The notes: generated from the sequence alone by a model not told the origin. Shown: positions 1 through 6,612, counted from the stretch's first letter. The stretch is DNA of 6,944 bases from Lachnospiraceae bacterium (GCA_024699395.1 JAILPU010000171.1:1-6944), one strand, 5' to 3'. Made by a program: numbers and translations.

Positions 1-2
1 TT

Positions 3-524
3 TCAAACTATATAACATTTAGGCAGGGTTATATTGATAAAAAAATCAATGGGGATTACTTGTCGTCTTATAGAGAAATATTTTGGGAATTGCAGCTAGT
101 GCCGACTATTATTAGATATGGGGTGAGTGATATGAAGCTCCCTTTCTTGCCCTATACGTGTACATGTATACCAGGGAATAAACTGTCTGTAAGAGCAAAT
201 GGATTAATAGATATGTGTGAAAAAATAAATGGGACATTTTCGATAGGAAATTGCGATAGTGGTTTGGACATAGGTAGGATTACTGATATTGTGAAAATGT
301 ATAAGTCTGTTGTGACAGATGAATGTTATAAATGCCCTATAAGTAAACAATGTGGGATTTGTTATGCTCAGTGTTGTAAGGACGGAGAGTTTTCAAAACC
401 TAGTTGTGAGGAATTAAGATTAATGTATCAAACAAATTTGTCCATTGTGTACACAATACTGGAGAATAATCCGACTGCTTTTGATAATTTTGTGTACAGA
501 GATGAGTGGATATTGAATTCATGA
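3..524 (+). CDS. Radical SAM/SPASM peptide maturase, C-terminal part (5' end outside window)
   Basis: The reading frame is open from base 3 with no stop, so this is the 3' end of a longer gene. The TTG at 60 is an internal codon, not a start. The visible 173 residues look like a SPASM domain, the C-terminal region of radical SAM peptide-modifying enzymes that holds auxiliary iron-sulfur clusters. Cysteine codons at 159 and 165 sit in a CTCIPGNKL stretch. A 'dG.i..C' segment (NGLIDMCEK) and an IGNCDSGLDIG segment follow, then a dense ECYKCPISKQCGICYAQCC cluster at about 327-377 and a last Cys before CEELRLMY. The tail (ILENNPTAFDNF) is helical. The radical SAM barrel with CxxxCxxC should lie upstream and cannot be checked. 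Cys-rich endings of this kind occur in clostridial RiPP maturases, so the likely substrate is a small precursor peptide encoded upstream. The exact family is not assigned. The next gene starts 16 nt after the stop. Confidence 0.8.
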   Translation, partial: SNYITFRQGYIDKKINGDYLSSYREIFWELQLVPTIIRYGVSDMKLPFLPYTCTCIPGNKLSVRANGLIDMCEKINGTFSIGNCDSGLDIGRITDIVKMYKSVVTDECYKCPISKQCGICYAQCCKDGEFSKPSCEELRLMYQTNLSIVYTILENNPTAFDNFVYRDEWILNS

Positions 525-540
525 CAGAGAAGGGAAAAGT

Positions 541-1701
541 ATGGCTTTTTATAGATTATTGCCTTCAGCGCAGATATTGTATGATGATTCAGGTGCAACT
601 ATCATAGATATGTTTTCTTTTAGCAGGTCTAACTACACTCTTGAAGAAGCAAAACGACTTAAACATATTTTAAATGATGATATTAGTGATGCAGAGTTGG
701 ATGAACAAGATAATATTATGCTAAGTGAATTGTTTAATGCGGGGTATTGCTACCGTTACGAGAAAAATATTCATAACGATTTATTCCAGGGAAAAAAGAA
801 TCCTGAAATTAGAGGACTAAACGAAGAAATCCCCGTATTTTCTCATGTGTTTTTTGAAGTTGGTTATGACCCGAATTTAGGAACAAATAACAATTTATAT
901 GGCTGTAAACTGTCAGGAAATTGGAATTATGATCATGTTGACCAAGAGGTGCATTTAGATATTGAGAAAACTGTAGAGAGGATATCAAAATTGTTTATAG
1001 ATAAAGTCGTTCTCTCAGGAGGAAGTCCATTATCTAAAAATAACAACGCTATCATGACATTAGAGTATATAGAGCTTATCAAAAAGTATTGCATGGGAAA
1101 AGTGAAAATAGAGGTTATTGCTCCGATATCAACGATTTCAGAAGAAATTCTTGATTATATGAAAAAAGAGAAGGCTGTTATTAATTTCACAATAGATTCC
1201 GTTGAGAAGATAGAATCTGCGATGGCTTTTATAAAAGAACATGGAGATGTTTGCATGCGATTTACCTCTTTAGTCAGCCTACCATATTATTTTGAAGATA
1301 TGTGTCACGAGATTAATGTGGAATTAGAGAGGATAAATGGAAATTTAACTAATCGTATATGTGAAAATGACTATTCAGAACGCATGAAAAGGGAAACAGT
1401 AAATTATTGGGATAACCATCGCTTTAATAGTTGTTTAAAGAACAAAATGGCAATATCGCTTGATGGAAAATTGAGACCATGCCCAATGATTGAAGAAAGT
1501 ATTGCTGACTTGAGAAGAGAGACAATAGATGCAGCATTTCAGGAACAACGTCTGGATAAATACTGGAGATTTACAAAAGATTTGATTCCAATGTGCAGCA
1601 AATGCCGAAATCGTTTTATTTGTGAGGATTGTGCTTTCTTGGAACATATGGTATTTAGTCATGGTATTGATGGTAGTATAATGTGTAACAGAGAATATTA
1701 G
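541..1701 (+). CDS. SPASM-domain peptide maturase partner lacking the radical SAM CxxxCxxC motif (pseudo-rSAM)
   Basis: This 386-residue protein starts at ATG 541 behind GAGAAGGG (527-534, 6-nt spacing). The C-terminus is SPASM-like: C298, C314 after 'DGKLRP', then C352-x2-C355-x5-C361-x2-C364 (CSKCRNRFICEDC), with a YW..tKDLIP stretch just before. This resembles the ending of the SPASM partners in CXXX-repeat and grasp-with-spasm peptide maturation systems, recalled from memory and not searched. The middle has the length and strand pattern of a radical SAM barrel, and VVLSGGSPL (156-164) sits where the SAM-binding GGE motif normally lies. The expected CxxxCxxC after the first barrel strand (FSHVFFEVGYDP) is absent; only one Cys (YGCKLSG) is nearby. 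It therefore probably cannot cleave SAM itself and may bind or present the precursor to the adjacent canonical enzyme. Role inferred; architecture visible. The DNA is AT-rich, like the gene upstream. Confidence 0.72.
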   Translation: MAFYRLLPSAQILYDDSGATIIDMFSFSRSNYTLEEAKRLKHILNDDISDAELDEQDNIMLSELFNAGYCYRYEKNIHNDLFQGKKNPEIRGLNEEIPVFSHVFFEVGYDPNLGTNNNLYGCKLSGNWNYDHVDQEVHLDIEKTVERISKLFIDKVVLSGGSPLSKNNNAIMTLEYIELIKKYCMGKVKIEVIAPISTISEEILDYMKKEKAVINFTIDSVEKIESAMAFIKEHGDVCMRFTSLVSLPYYFEDMCHEINVELERINGNLTNRICENDYSERMKRETVNYWDNHRFNSCLKNKMAISLDGKLRPCPMIEESIADLRRETIDAAFQEQRLDKYWRFTKDLIPMCSKCRNRFICEDCAFLEHMVFSHGIDGSIMCNREY

Positions 1702-1717
1702 GTTACTAACATGAAGT

Positions 1718-1722
1718 GAGGA
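1718..1722 (+). promoter_or_regulatory. Ribosome binding site that selects the start at 1730
   Basis: GAGGA (1718-1722) is the only Shine-Dalgarno match before the small membrane protein gene. It lies 7 nt before the ATG at 1730 but only 1 nt before the in-frame ATG at 1724. The second ATG is therefore the likelier start. Confidence 0.5.
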
Positions 1723-1729
1723 AATGACA

Positions 1730-2140
1730 ATGTGGTTTGCATTTATTGCAAGTTTTGTTGGATTAACTGCTATTTTGTCAGATATGTCTGAGGCGGCTTA
1801 CATAATGTTTGGAATAGTTTTTGTTATGTTTTTTTATGTTTATGCTGGTGTGGCGCAGGTGTTAGTGTATGACAGATTACATGATACAAGCAATGTTGTT
1901 GAAAGTGCTAATACGTATCTTGCCAACAGACTTGTGAGTGCTATTGTACTGGTGGGAGTTTATATACTGCTAGTTACGTATATTGGATTTGGAGCTACTA
2001 TTGTGGCGATGGTACAGGCATTTGTTATAGGACTTATAGGGTGCATTAAAGGAAAGAATAAGATAATTATTCCTACACTATTGATAGGCGCAGAATTGAT
2101 TACGGGATTTTTATTGGTATATGGAAAGGCCGGGGTTTAG
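1730..2140 (+). CDS. Small multi-pass membrane protein of unknown function in the peptide operon
   Basis: About 136 residues from ATG 1730 (138 if ATG 1724 is used). I do not recognise the family. It is almost entirely hydrophobic, with about five predicted membrane spans: near residues 3-17, 23-46, 68-86, 87-106 and 112-132. A polar connection around residues 47-66 (YDRLHDTSNVVESANTYLANR) separates the second and third, and a short basic loop (KGKNK) precedes the last. There is no signal peptide, Cys cluster or catalytic motif. It starts 28 nt after the SPASM partner gene, and its stop (TAG) abuts the ATG of the ABC ATPase, so translation is probably coupled. That position suggests an accessory subunit of the transporter or an immunity protein for the modified peptide; both are inferences from context. 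The gene is visibly AT-rich. Confidence 0.6.
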   Translation: MWFAFIASFVGLTAILSDMSEAAYIMFGIVFVMFFYVYAGVAQVLVYDRLHDTSNVVESANTYLANRLVSAIVLVGVYILLVTYIGFGATIVAMVQAFVIGLIGCIKGKNKIIIPTLLIGAELITGFLLVYGKAGV

Positions 2141-3043
2141 ATGATAAAGGCAGAAAAGATAGTAAAAAAATATAAAGGTAAAGTTGCCCTAAACAATGTT
2201 TCCTTCGAAATAGGGAGAAATGAAGCTATAGCTGTAGTTGGACCAAACGGTGCGGGAAAATCGACTTTGCTTAGAATACTGTCGGGGATAAACACTCCCT
2301 CATCAGGCAGCATCACAAGAGAGGAAGGCTTGAGGCTGGGGGGAGTTTTTGACTACAACGGACTTTATCCCAATATGACGGGATATGAAAACATGCAGTT
2401 TTTTTATCGGATGAACCACACAGGGGATCAGGAAGGGGAGAAAAAGAGCATAGAGGAGCTGCTTGAAAAACTGGAACTGTTGGATGATGCCGGAAGGTAT
2501 GTTAAAGGATATTCCAAGGGCATGGCAAGGAAACTTGCAATCGCCAGGGCACTTTTGCCGAATCCGGATATACTGCTGCTCGATGAACCTTTCGACGGAC
2601 TTGACATAAAAAGCCATGCTTTTTTGATGGACTTTTTAAAGGACTGGGTCAGGATTGAAAAAAGGTCGGTCATAATAACATCTCATTCCATGGCAGATGT
2701 GGAAGAACTGTGTGACAGAGTTTTAATTCTTAAAAACGGATGCGTTAAGAACAATTCCCTTATGTATGACCTGAATGACCGTGTGGCGACTCAATATCGC
2801 TTTGAATTTGTGAATGAAGCAGATGTAAAAACCGGTTTTGAGATTATCGGGAAATTGCATCACGGTGTGACAGGATTGAAATATGACGGAGCAGACAGTA
2901 TTGTCTTTAGCGGTTCGTCAATGCTTATGAACAAAGCCTTTGTTGAACTTGTTAAAAATGGTTTGGAGGTTAAGGAGGCAGGACCTCTTTACAAGAGGCT
3001 TGAAGAAGTATATCTGGAAATAATGGAGGACCAAAATGATTAA
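2141..3043 (+). CDS. ABC transporter ATP-binding protein (ABC-2 exporter type)
   Basis: A 300-residue cytoplasmic ATPase that should energise the permease encoded next. Motifs are in the expected order: Walker A GPNGAGKST (34-42), signature YSKGM (124-128, replacing LSGGQ) followed by RK, Walker B ILLLDEP (144-150), D-loop GLD (153-155), and the H-loop His182 in TSHSM. The usual Q-loop glutamine is not evident: the segment reads GGVFDYNGLYPNMTGYENM (67-85), a variant seen in ABC-2 and lantibiotic-immunity-type ATPases. Residues after about 215 form a non-conserved C-terminal extension common in drug and peptide exporters. The start directly follows the upstream stop, and the last 8 nt overlap the permease. 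Candidate substrates are the modified peptide or another membrane-active compound (inference). Base composition rises from AT-rich to mixed near 2280, inside the gene. Confidence 0.9.
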   Translation: MIKAEKIVKKYKGKVALNNVSFEIGRNEAIAVVGPNGAGKSTLLRILSGINTPSSGSITREEGLRLGGVFDYNGLYPNMTGYENMQFFYRMNHTGDQEGEKKSIEELLEKLELLDDAGRYVKGYSKGMARKLAIARALLPNPDILLLDEPFDGLDIKSHAFLMDFLKDWVRIEKRSVIITSHSMADVEELCDRVLILKNGCVKNNSLMYDLNDRVATQYRFEFVNEADVKTGFEIIGKLHHGVTGLKYDGADSIVFSGSSMLMNKAFVELVKNGLEVKEAGPLYKRLEEVYLEIMEDQND

Positions 3044-3734
3044 TCTGATGCGTAAGGAAGTACTTTTGTTTTTCCGAAAGAGTCTTGCGTTTGCATTGTG
3101 TGCATTACTTTTACAGGTGATCGTTCCCCTGTTTTTCCTTGATGAACTGACAAGGGGTATAACCGGTTTTGATGAGCTTAATCGCTTGTTCACGGGATTT
3201 CTTGTTTATTTCCCCTTTATGAGTATTCCTGTTGTAAGTACTCTTGTTTTTACACAGAATCTTTCGGAAGAGCGGCGTGAGGGGATCATAAGGGTTTTGC
3301 TGGCAAATGATGTCAAGCCTGATGCCATTTGGAAAAGCAAGGTGGTAGTTGCCGCGGTTATTTCTGAAATTGTAAATCTGGTTTCAATCGGAAGTTATAT
3401 TGTTGCCATCAGGTTAAAGTACGGAGAATGGATGAATTTTACAGCTGAGCAGCTGCTTCTTTTATTTATTGTTATTCCAATGCTTTCCATAAGTATATCA
3501 ATATTGCTTTGCTTTATTCTGTGGATATCAAAACAGGGAGAATTATTTGCGGGACTGCTGCCTTATGTGGGATTTTTCGCATGCATTTATTTCGGATTAT
3601 TTAATGGTAAAACGTTAGATCTGTTAAATGCACCTGCAGTAACATTGATAGTTGTATCTGTTTTGTTGATTTTTGGAATCACCGGTTTTTTGGCATCACA
3701 AATCAGTAAGGAGTACATCTCGAACATCCGGTGA
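3036..3734 (+). CDS. ABC-2 type transporter permease
   Basis: A 232-residue membrane protein, the partner of the ATPase just upstream. It starts inside that gene (8-nt overlap, ATG 3036) behind a near-perfect GGAGGA at 3025-3030, so the two are probably translationally coupled. About six membrane spans are seen: near 17-35, 52-72, 103-125, 139-163, 170-188 and 202-220. Between spans 2 and 3 lies the cytoplasmic segment typical of ABC-2 permeases, EERREGIIRVLLANDVKP (78-95), followed by IWKSK. The size matches the family for a half-transporter permease that dimerises or pairs with another subunit. The substrate cannot be read from sequence; the operon suggests export of, or immunity to, a modified peptide. 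It is the last gene before the terminator. Confidence 0.85.
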   Translation: MINLMRKEVLLFFRKSLAFALCALLLQVIVPLFFLDELTRGITGFDELNRLFTGFLVYFPFMSIPVVSTLVFTQNLSEERREGIIRVLLANDVKPDAIWKSKVVVAAVISEIVNLVSIGSYIVAIRLKYGEWMNFTAEQLLLLFIVIPMLSISISILLCFILWISKQGELFAGLLPYVGFFACIYFGLFNGKTLDLLNAPAVTLIVVSVLLIFGITGFLASQISKEYISNIR

Positions 3735-3749
3735 GGCACAGAAAGAATG

Positions 3750-3780
3750 GACCATGCGTCTGGCATGGTCTTTTTATTTT
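3750..3780 (+). terminator. Rho-independent terminator of the peptide/ABC operon
   Basis: A perfect 8-bp stem, GACCATGC (3750-3757) with GCATGGTC (3763-3770), closes a 5-base loop and is followed directly by TTTTTATTTT (3771-3780). It begins 16 nt after the permease stop, so it marks the end of the upstream operon and separates it from the FtsX-type gene. Confidence 0.9.
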
Positions 3781-3824
3781 GGCGTTTTGCCGGCTTTTAC
3801 ATTTCGATTTATCGCATTTAAGGA

Positions 3825-3855
3825 TTGTTTAATAATTTGGATGGTAAAGTATATT
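3825..3855 (+). promoter_or_regulatory. Weak candidate promoter for the FtsX-type permease gene
   Basis: The stretch after the terminator (3781-3935) contains no convincing gene. TTGTTT (3825-3830) and TATATT (3850-3855) resemble sigma-A -35 and -10 boxes, but the 19-nt spacer is longer than ideal. TATATA at 3903-3908 is another possible -10 without a good -35. A ribosome binding site GAGAGG (3924-3929) sits 6 nt before ATG 3936. Some promoter must exist here because a terminator lies upstream, but which one is not settled. Confidence 0.25.
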
Positions 3856-3935
3856 TAACAAAGGACAACAGGTCTTACAAATCTGTCACGAAAAGTAAAA
3901 CATATATAGACTAAGAAGAGAAAGAGAGGCAAAGC

Positions 3936-6272
3936 ATGTTTTTCAGAATATTAAAAAACGATCTGAGACGAAAAAAAACAATGAACGTGGTATTGCTGTT
4001 GTTTGTGGTGTTGTCCGCAATGTTTGCATCCAGCAGCGTGAACAATATGATAGCGGTGTACGGAGGCATTGACAGCTTTTTTGAAAAATCCGACATGAGC
4101 GATTATGTTGTGGCCACACTTAACAATAACGGTGAGGATCCTGCTGAGGAGGAGATTGAAAAGGCCTCGGCTGTTACTTCCTATGAAAAAGAAAGAATCA
4201 TATTTTACTCGGCGCCAAATTTAAAGAAGGACAATGTTAAATATGTAAACTTTGAGAACGCCGGATTGATCACCTCCATAAAGGAAGGAAAACTTAATTA
4301 TTTTAACAAAGACAATGAACCGATAAAGGACATAGAGCCCGGCCACATATATGTGGGAGGAACACTGGCTGACAAGAATAGCACAACTGTGGGAGACAGG
4401 GTGGTACTTGAAATCGGGGATGTGAAAAAAGAGTTTGTGATAGAAGGCTATTCAAAGGAAGCACTCTTCGGATCTCCTTTTTTGACAAATCCCAGAATAT
4501 TAATGAACGATGAAGATGCGAAGGCATTTCTGGAAAATGAGGATTTGTGGGCTAAAAGCGGCGGCGCCATCTACTATATAAATACCGATGACGTGAAGGA
4601 ATTAAGAAGTGAACTTTCGGGGATCACAAACGGATTGTTTTCGCTGGACAAGAGTACACTTAAGCTCACCTTTATGCTTGATATGCTCACAGCGGGACTT
4701 TTGATGATAGTAAGCATTTGTCTTATCCTTATAACATTTACAATGCTTTCCTTCACTATAAAATTTACCCTCACCGAGGATTTCAGAGAGATCGGAGTCA
4801 TGAAGGCGGTGGGTATCAAAAACAGATTTATCAGAGGCACATATATCCTGAAATACTTTTTCCTGTCGGTTATAGGAGCGGCTATAGGATACGCGTTCAG
4901 TCTTCCCTTCGGACAGATGATGTTAAAAAGTGTAACCGGCAAGCTGGTAATCGGAAGCGACAATCAGGTGTTTATAGGTTTTTTGAGCGCTGTGGCAGTG
5001 GTTGCAATCATAGTCTTGTTCTGCTACGGATGTACAAGAAGGATAAAGAAACTTTCCCCCATAGATGCGGTGAGAAACGGAGAGACTGGGGAGAGGTTCA
5101 ACAAGAGATTCTGGCTGAGACTCAGTAAAAGCAGAATGGGAACCGACGCCTTTATGGGTGTAAACGACGTGGTGAGTAAGCCCGGACAATATGTGAGCAT
5201 GGTGGTAACTTTCTCGATATGCCTTTTACTTATCACAATGTTAGCCAATGTTACCAACACTCTTATGAGTGAGAAGCTTTTGTTCCTTTTCGGTGCCACA
5301 AAGAGTGACGTTTATTACAGCTCCACAGAAAAGGTAATGGAGAATATGGGAAGCGATGACGATGAAGTTTTCCTGGATACCATAAGGGACATGGAAAAAA
5401 CTTTAGCGGATAACGATATGCCGGGCAAAGTTCATATCGAATTATTGTATCAGCTTTCGGTTCGTCATGGCGATACAAGAACCCAGGTTATGTTGGAGCA
5501 GTGCAAAGCCACAAAGTCCACCGATTATGTATATAGCGAGGGCGTTGCGCCGATATACGAGAACGAGGTTGCTTTTACACCCCAGATTCTTGATGAGCTG
5601 GATGCAAAAGTAGGTGATAAAGTCTACTTAACCATAAACGGCGAGGAAAAGGAATTTATTATAACCGCATCCCTTATTTCTCTTAACCATGTGGGAAAAT
5701 GCGGAAGATTGCCGGAGAGTGTTCCCTTATCATATCATGATGTTTCTACTGCATTCTCCTTCCAGATTGATTTTGACGATCATCCCGATAAAAAAGAGGT
5801 TGCAAAGAGGATTGAAAAATTAAAGGATATCTTTGATTCCACCAAGATTTACGATGCCGCGGGATTTGTGGAAACCTCAGCAGGTTCCGCATCCACACTG
5901 GCAGCCGCCAAAAATATGGTTCTGGTGATAGCACTTATCATAGCAGCCCTTATAACAGTGCTTATGGAGAAATCCTTCATAAGCAAAGAGGTTAATGAGA
6001 TAGCACTTTTAAAGGCTCTTGGTTTTAAATCCCGTTCCATAACCTTGCAGCATACATTGAGATTTGTATTTGTTATCATCATTTCGACATTGATTGCCAT
6101 GATTCTGAATCTGCCCTTTACCGCATTGACATGCGACAGGATATTCGCACTTATGGGTGCTGTTTCCGGGGTGAGCTACATGATAAAGCCTGTGGAAGTA
6201 TTTGTGGTATATCCGCTTATCCTGACTTTGACAGTGGTAATTTCGGCAGCGCTTAATGAGGGCTTTCTGTAA
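3936..6272 (+). CDS. FtsX/MacB-type ABC transporter permease with two FtsX domains, C-terminus replaced by foreign sequence
   Basis: A 778-codon frame from ATG 3936. The layout is duplicated: span 1 near residues 17-37, an extracytoplasmic domain to about 245, then an FtsX domain with spans near 247-272, 300-322 and 342-364 and the motif REIGVMKAVGIK (about 283-294). The second half has a span near 418-437, an outer domain to about 655, then spans near 659-678, 702-722 and 751-772 with EIALLKALGFK (about 688-698). This is the MacB/LolCDE-type superfamily, whose members use a LolD-like ATPase for export or mechanotransmission. None is adjacent; it may lie downstream in the true genome. The native sequence ends near Leu773/Asn774. 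The last codons and TAA (6270-6272) lie in a fold-back copy of another organism's gene, so the final basic tail expected in this family is missing. The substrate is unknown. Confidence 0.85.
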   Translation: MFFRILKNDLRRKKTMNVVLLLFVVLSAMFASSSVNNMIAVYGGIDSFFEKSDMSDYVVATLNNNGEDPAEEEIEKASAVTSYEKERIIFYSAPNLKKDNVKYVNFENAGLITSIKEGKLNYFNKDNEPIKDIEPGHIYVGGTLADKNSTTVGDRVVLEIGDVKKEFVIEGYSKEALFGSPFLTNPRILMNDEDAKAFLENEDLWAKSGGAIYYINTDDVKELRSELSGITNGLFSLDKSTLKLTFMLDMLTAGLLMIVSICLILITFTMLSFTIKFTLTEDFREIGVMKAVGIKNRFIRGTYILKYFFLSVIGAAIGYAFSLPFGQMMLKSVTGKLVIGSDNQVFIGFLSAVAVVAIIVLFCYGCTRRIKKLSPIDAVRNGETGERFNKRFWLRLSKSRMGTDAFMGVNDVVSKPGQYVSMVVTFSICLLLITMLANVTNTLMSEKLLFLFGATKSDVYYSSTEKVMENMGSDDDEVFLDTIRDMEKTLADNDMPGKVHIELLYQLSVRHGDTRTQVMLEQCKATKSTDYVYSEGVAPIYENEVAFTPQILDELDAKVGDKVYLTINGEEKEFIITASLISLNHVGKCGRLPESVPLSYHDVSTAFSFQIDFDDHPDKKEVAKRIEKLKDIFDSTKIYDAAGFVETSAGSASTLAAAKNMVLVIALIIAALITVLMEKSFISKEVNEIALLKALGFKSRSITLQHTLRFVFVIIISTLIAMILNLPFTALTCDRIFALMGAVSGVSYMIKPVEVFVVYPLILTLTVVISAALNEGFL

Positions 6273-6348
6273 GCCTTTCAATGAGGTGGGCATCAAGACG
6301 CACATGCTCGACCGTGGTCTGAATGCATTGCGCATGTATCCTGTGCCC
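6257..6348 (+). pseudogene. oadA: Inverted fragment of oxaloacetate decarboxylase alpha subunit (residues about 67-96)
   Basis: Read from AGG at 6259, the plus strand gives RAFCKPFNEVG (67-77) and then IKTHMLDRGLNALRMYPVP (78-96). This continues, in the correct order, the protein whose first 77 residues lie on the minus strand at 6575-6345. The HMLDRGLNALRMYPVP stretch is typical of the Bacteroidota decarboxylase alpha-subunit/carboxyltransferase family, recalled from memory. After the CCC codon at 6346-6348 the frame runs into the right arm read backwards (TSLKG...), which is nonsense. The fragment has no start, stop or ribosome binding site of its own. Confidence 0.85.
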
Positions 6349-6379
6349 ACCTCATTGAAAGGCTTACAGAAAGCCCTCA
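6257..6379. repeat. Perfect 36-bp inverted repeat with 51-base spacer (fold-back joint)
   Basis: The left arm 6257-6292 is the exact reverse complement of the right arm 6344-6379. Pairing fails one base outside (6256 A against 6380 C) and at the inner edge (6293 T against 6343 G). Both arms encode the same residues of the decarboxylase alpha subunit (RAFCKPFNEVG) on opposite strands, so the palindrome is a strand-switched duplicate of coding DNA. It is not a terminator or recombination site. The long arms lack a T tract and the spacer is itself coding. Confidence 0.9.
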
Positions 6380-6575
6380 CGGCAGCATTGGGATTCTCTC
6401 CCGCCATCAGGTTCACCTGTTCGAAGGCACCACCATTGGTTTCCACACGGCTGAAACAGCCCATATCAATAATCACAGGGGCAATACGCTCCAACTGATC
6501 CTTGCGTGGCTGGAACTTACCTGAGCTCTGCCACATGTCACGATAAACGAGACTAAACTGGATTTTTTTCTTCAT
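6345..6575 (-). CDS. oadA: Oxaloacetate decarboxylase alpha subunit (carboxyltransferase), N-terminal 77 residues
   Basis: From ATG at 6575 on the minus strand, the first 77 residues contain SLVYRDMWQSSGK (8-20), the active-site entry strand of the DRE-TIM/pyruvate carboxyltransferase fold, with the metal-ligand Asp13 and the RDxxQS pattern. IIDMGCFSRVETNGGAFEQ (35-53) and GENPN (59-63) follow. The family transfers CO2 from oxaloacetate to biotin, as part of the sodium-pumping decarboxylase or a methylmalonyl/pyruvate carboxylase-type complex at the inner membrane. Full-length members are several hundred residues long, so most of the gene is absent. The minus-strand frame stays open to about 6009, but beyond 6345 it reads the back of the inverted spacer and of the FtsX gene, so that extension is spurious. 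The start is preceded by an A-rich leader rather than a strong Shine-Dalgarno site, as is usual in Bacteroidota. Assignment is from motif recall. Confidence 0.82.
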
Positions 6576-6604
6576 ATTTTCGGTAGTTGTATATTTATAG
6601 GGTA

Positions 6605-6612
6605 CAAAAATA
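6605..6612 (-). promoter_or_regulatory. oadA: Bacteroidota-type -7 box upstream of the decarboxylase gene
   Basis: On the minus strand this reads TATTTTTG, an exact TAnnTTTG, the -7 element of the Bacteroidota primary sigma factor. It ends 29 nt before the ATG at 6575, giving a short leader. A TTTTG lies upstream (6625-6629) but only 12 nt away, closer than the usual -33 spacing, so only the -7 element is well supported. Confidence 0.5.

Noticed and set aside
60..62. TTG at 60 as the start of a 154-residue protein
   Set aside because: The same frame stays open to base 3 with protein-like sequence, and no ribosome site precedes the TTG. The gene simply enters from the left edge.
3673..3858. 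61-residue plus-strand ORF spanning the permease end and the terminator
   Set aside because: It overlaps the permease in another frame, runs through the terminator hairpin and has no ribosome site.
6322..6329. Small palindrome AATGCATT in the spacer
   Set aside because: It falls inside codons of the conserved decarboxylase segment and has no regulatory context.
6257..6379. Inverted repeat as a terminator, invertible promoter or transposon end
   Set aside because: There is no T tract, no recombinase and no target-site duplication. Both arms are coding sequence of one gene, which explains the symmetry.
6244..6386. Direct repeat CGGCAGC at 6244-6250 and 6380-6386 as a target-site duplication
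   Set aside because: Seven bases, offset by different distances from the two repeat arms, and part of ordinary coding sequence on each side. Probably chance.
6256..6498. 80-residue plus-strand ORF as a small gene
   Set aside because: Its first 31 codons are an inverted piece of the decarboxylase and the rest is antisense to the same gene. There is no ribosome site at 6256.
6009..6575. 188-residue minus-strand ORF as a single gene
   Set aside because: Only residues 1-77 are decarboxylase. The rest is the back strand of the inverted spacer and of the FtsX gene.
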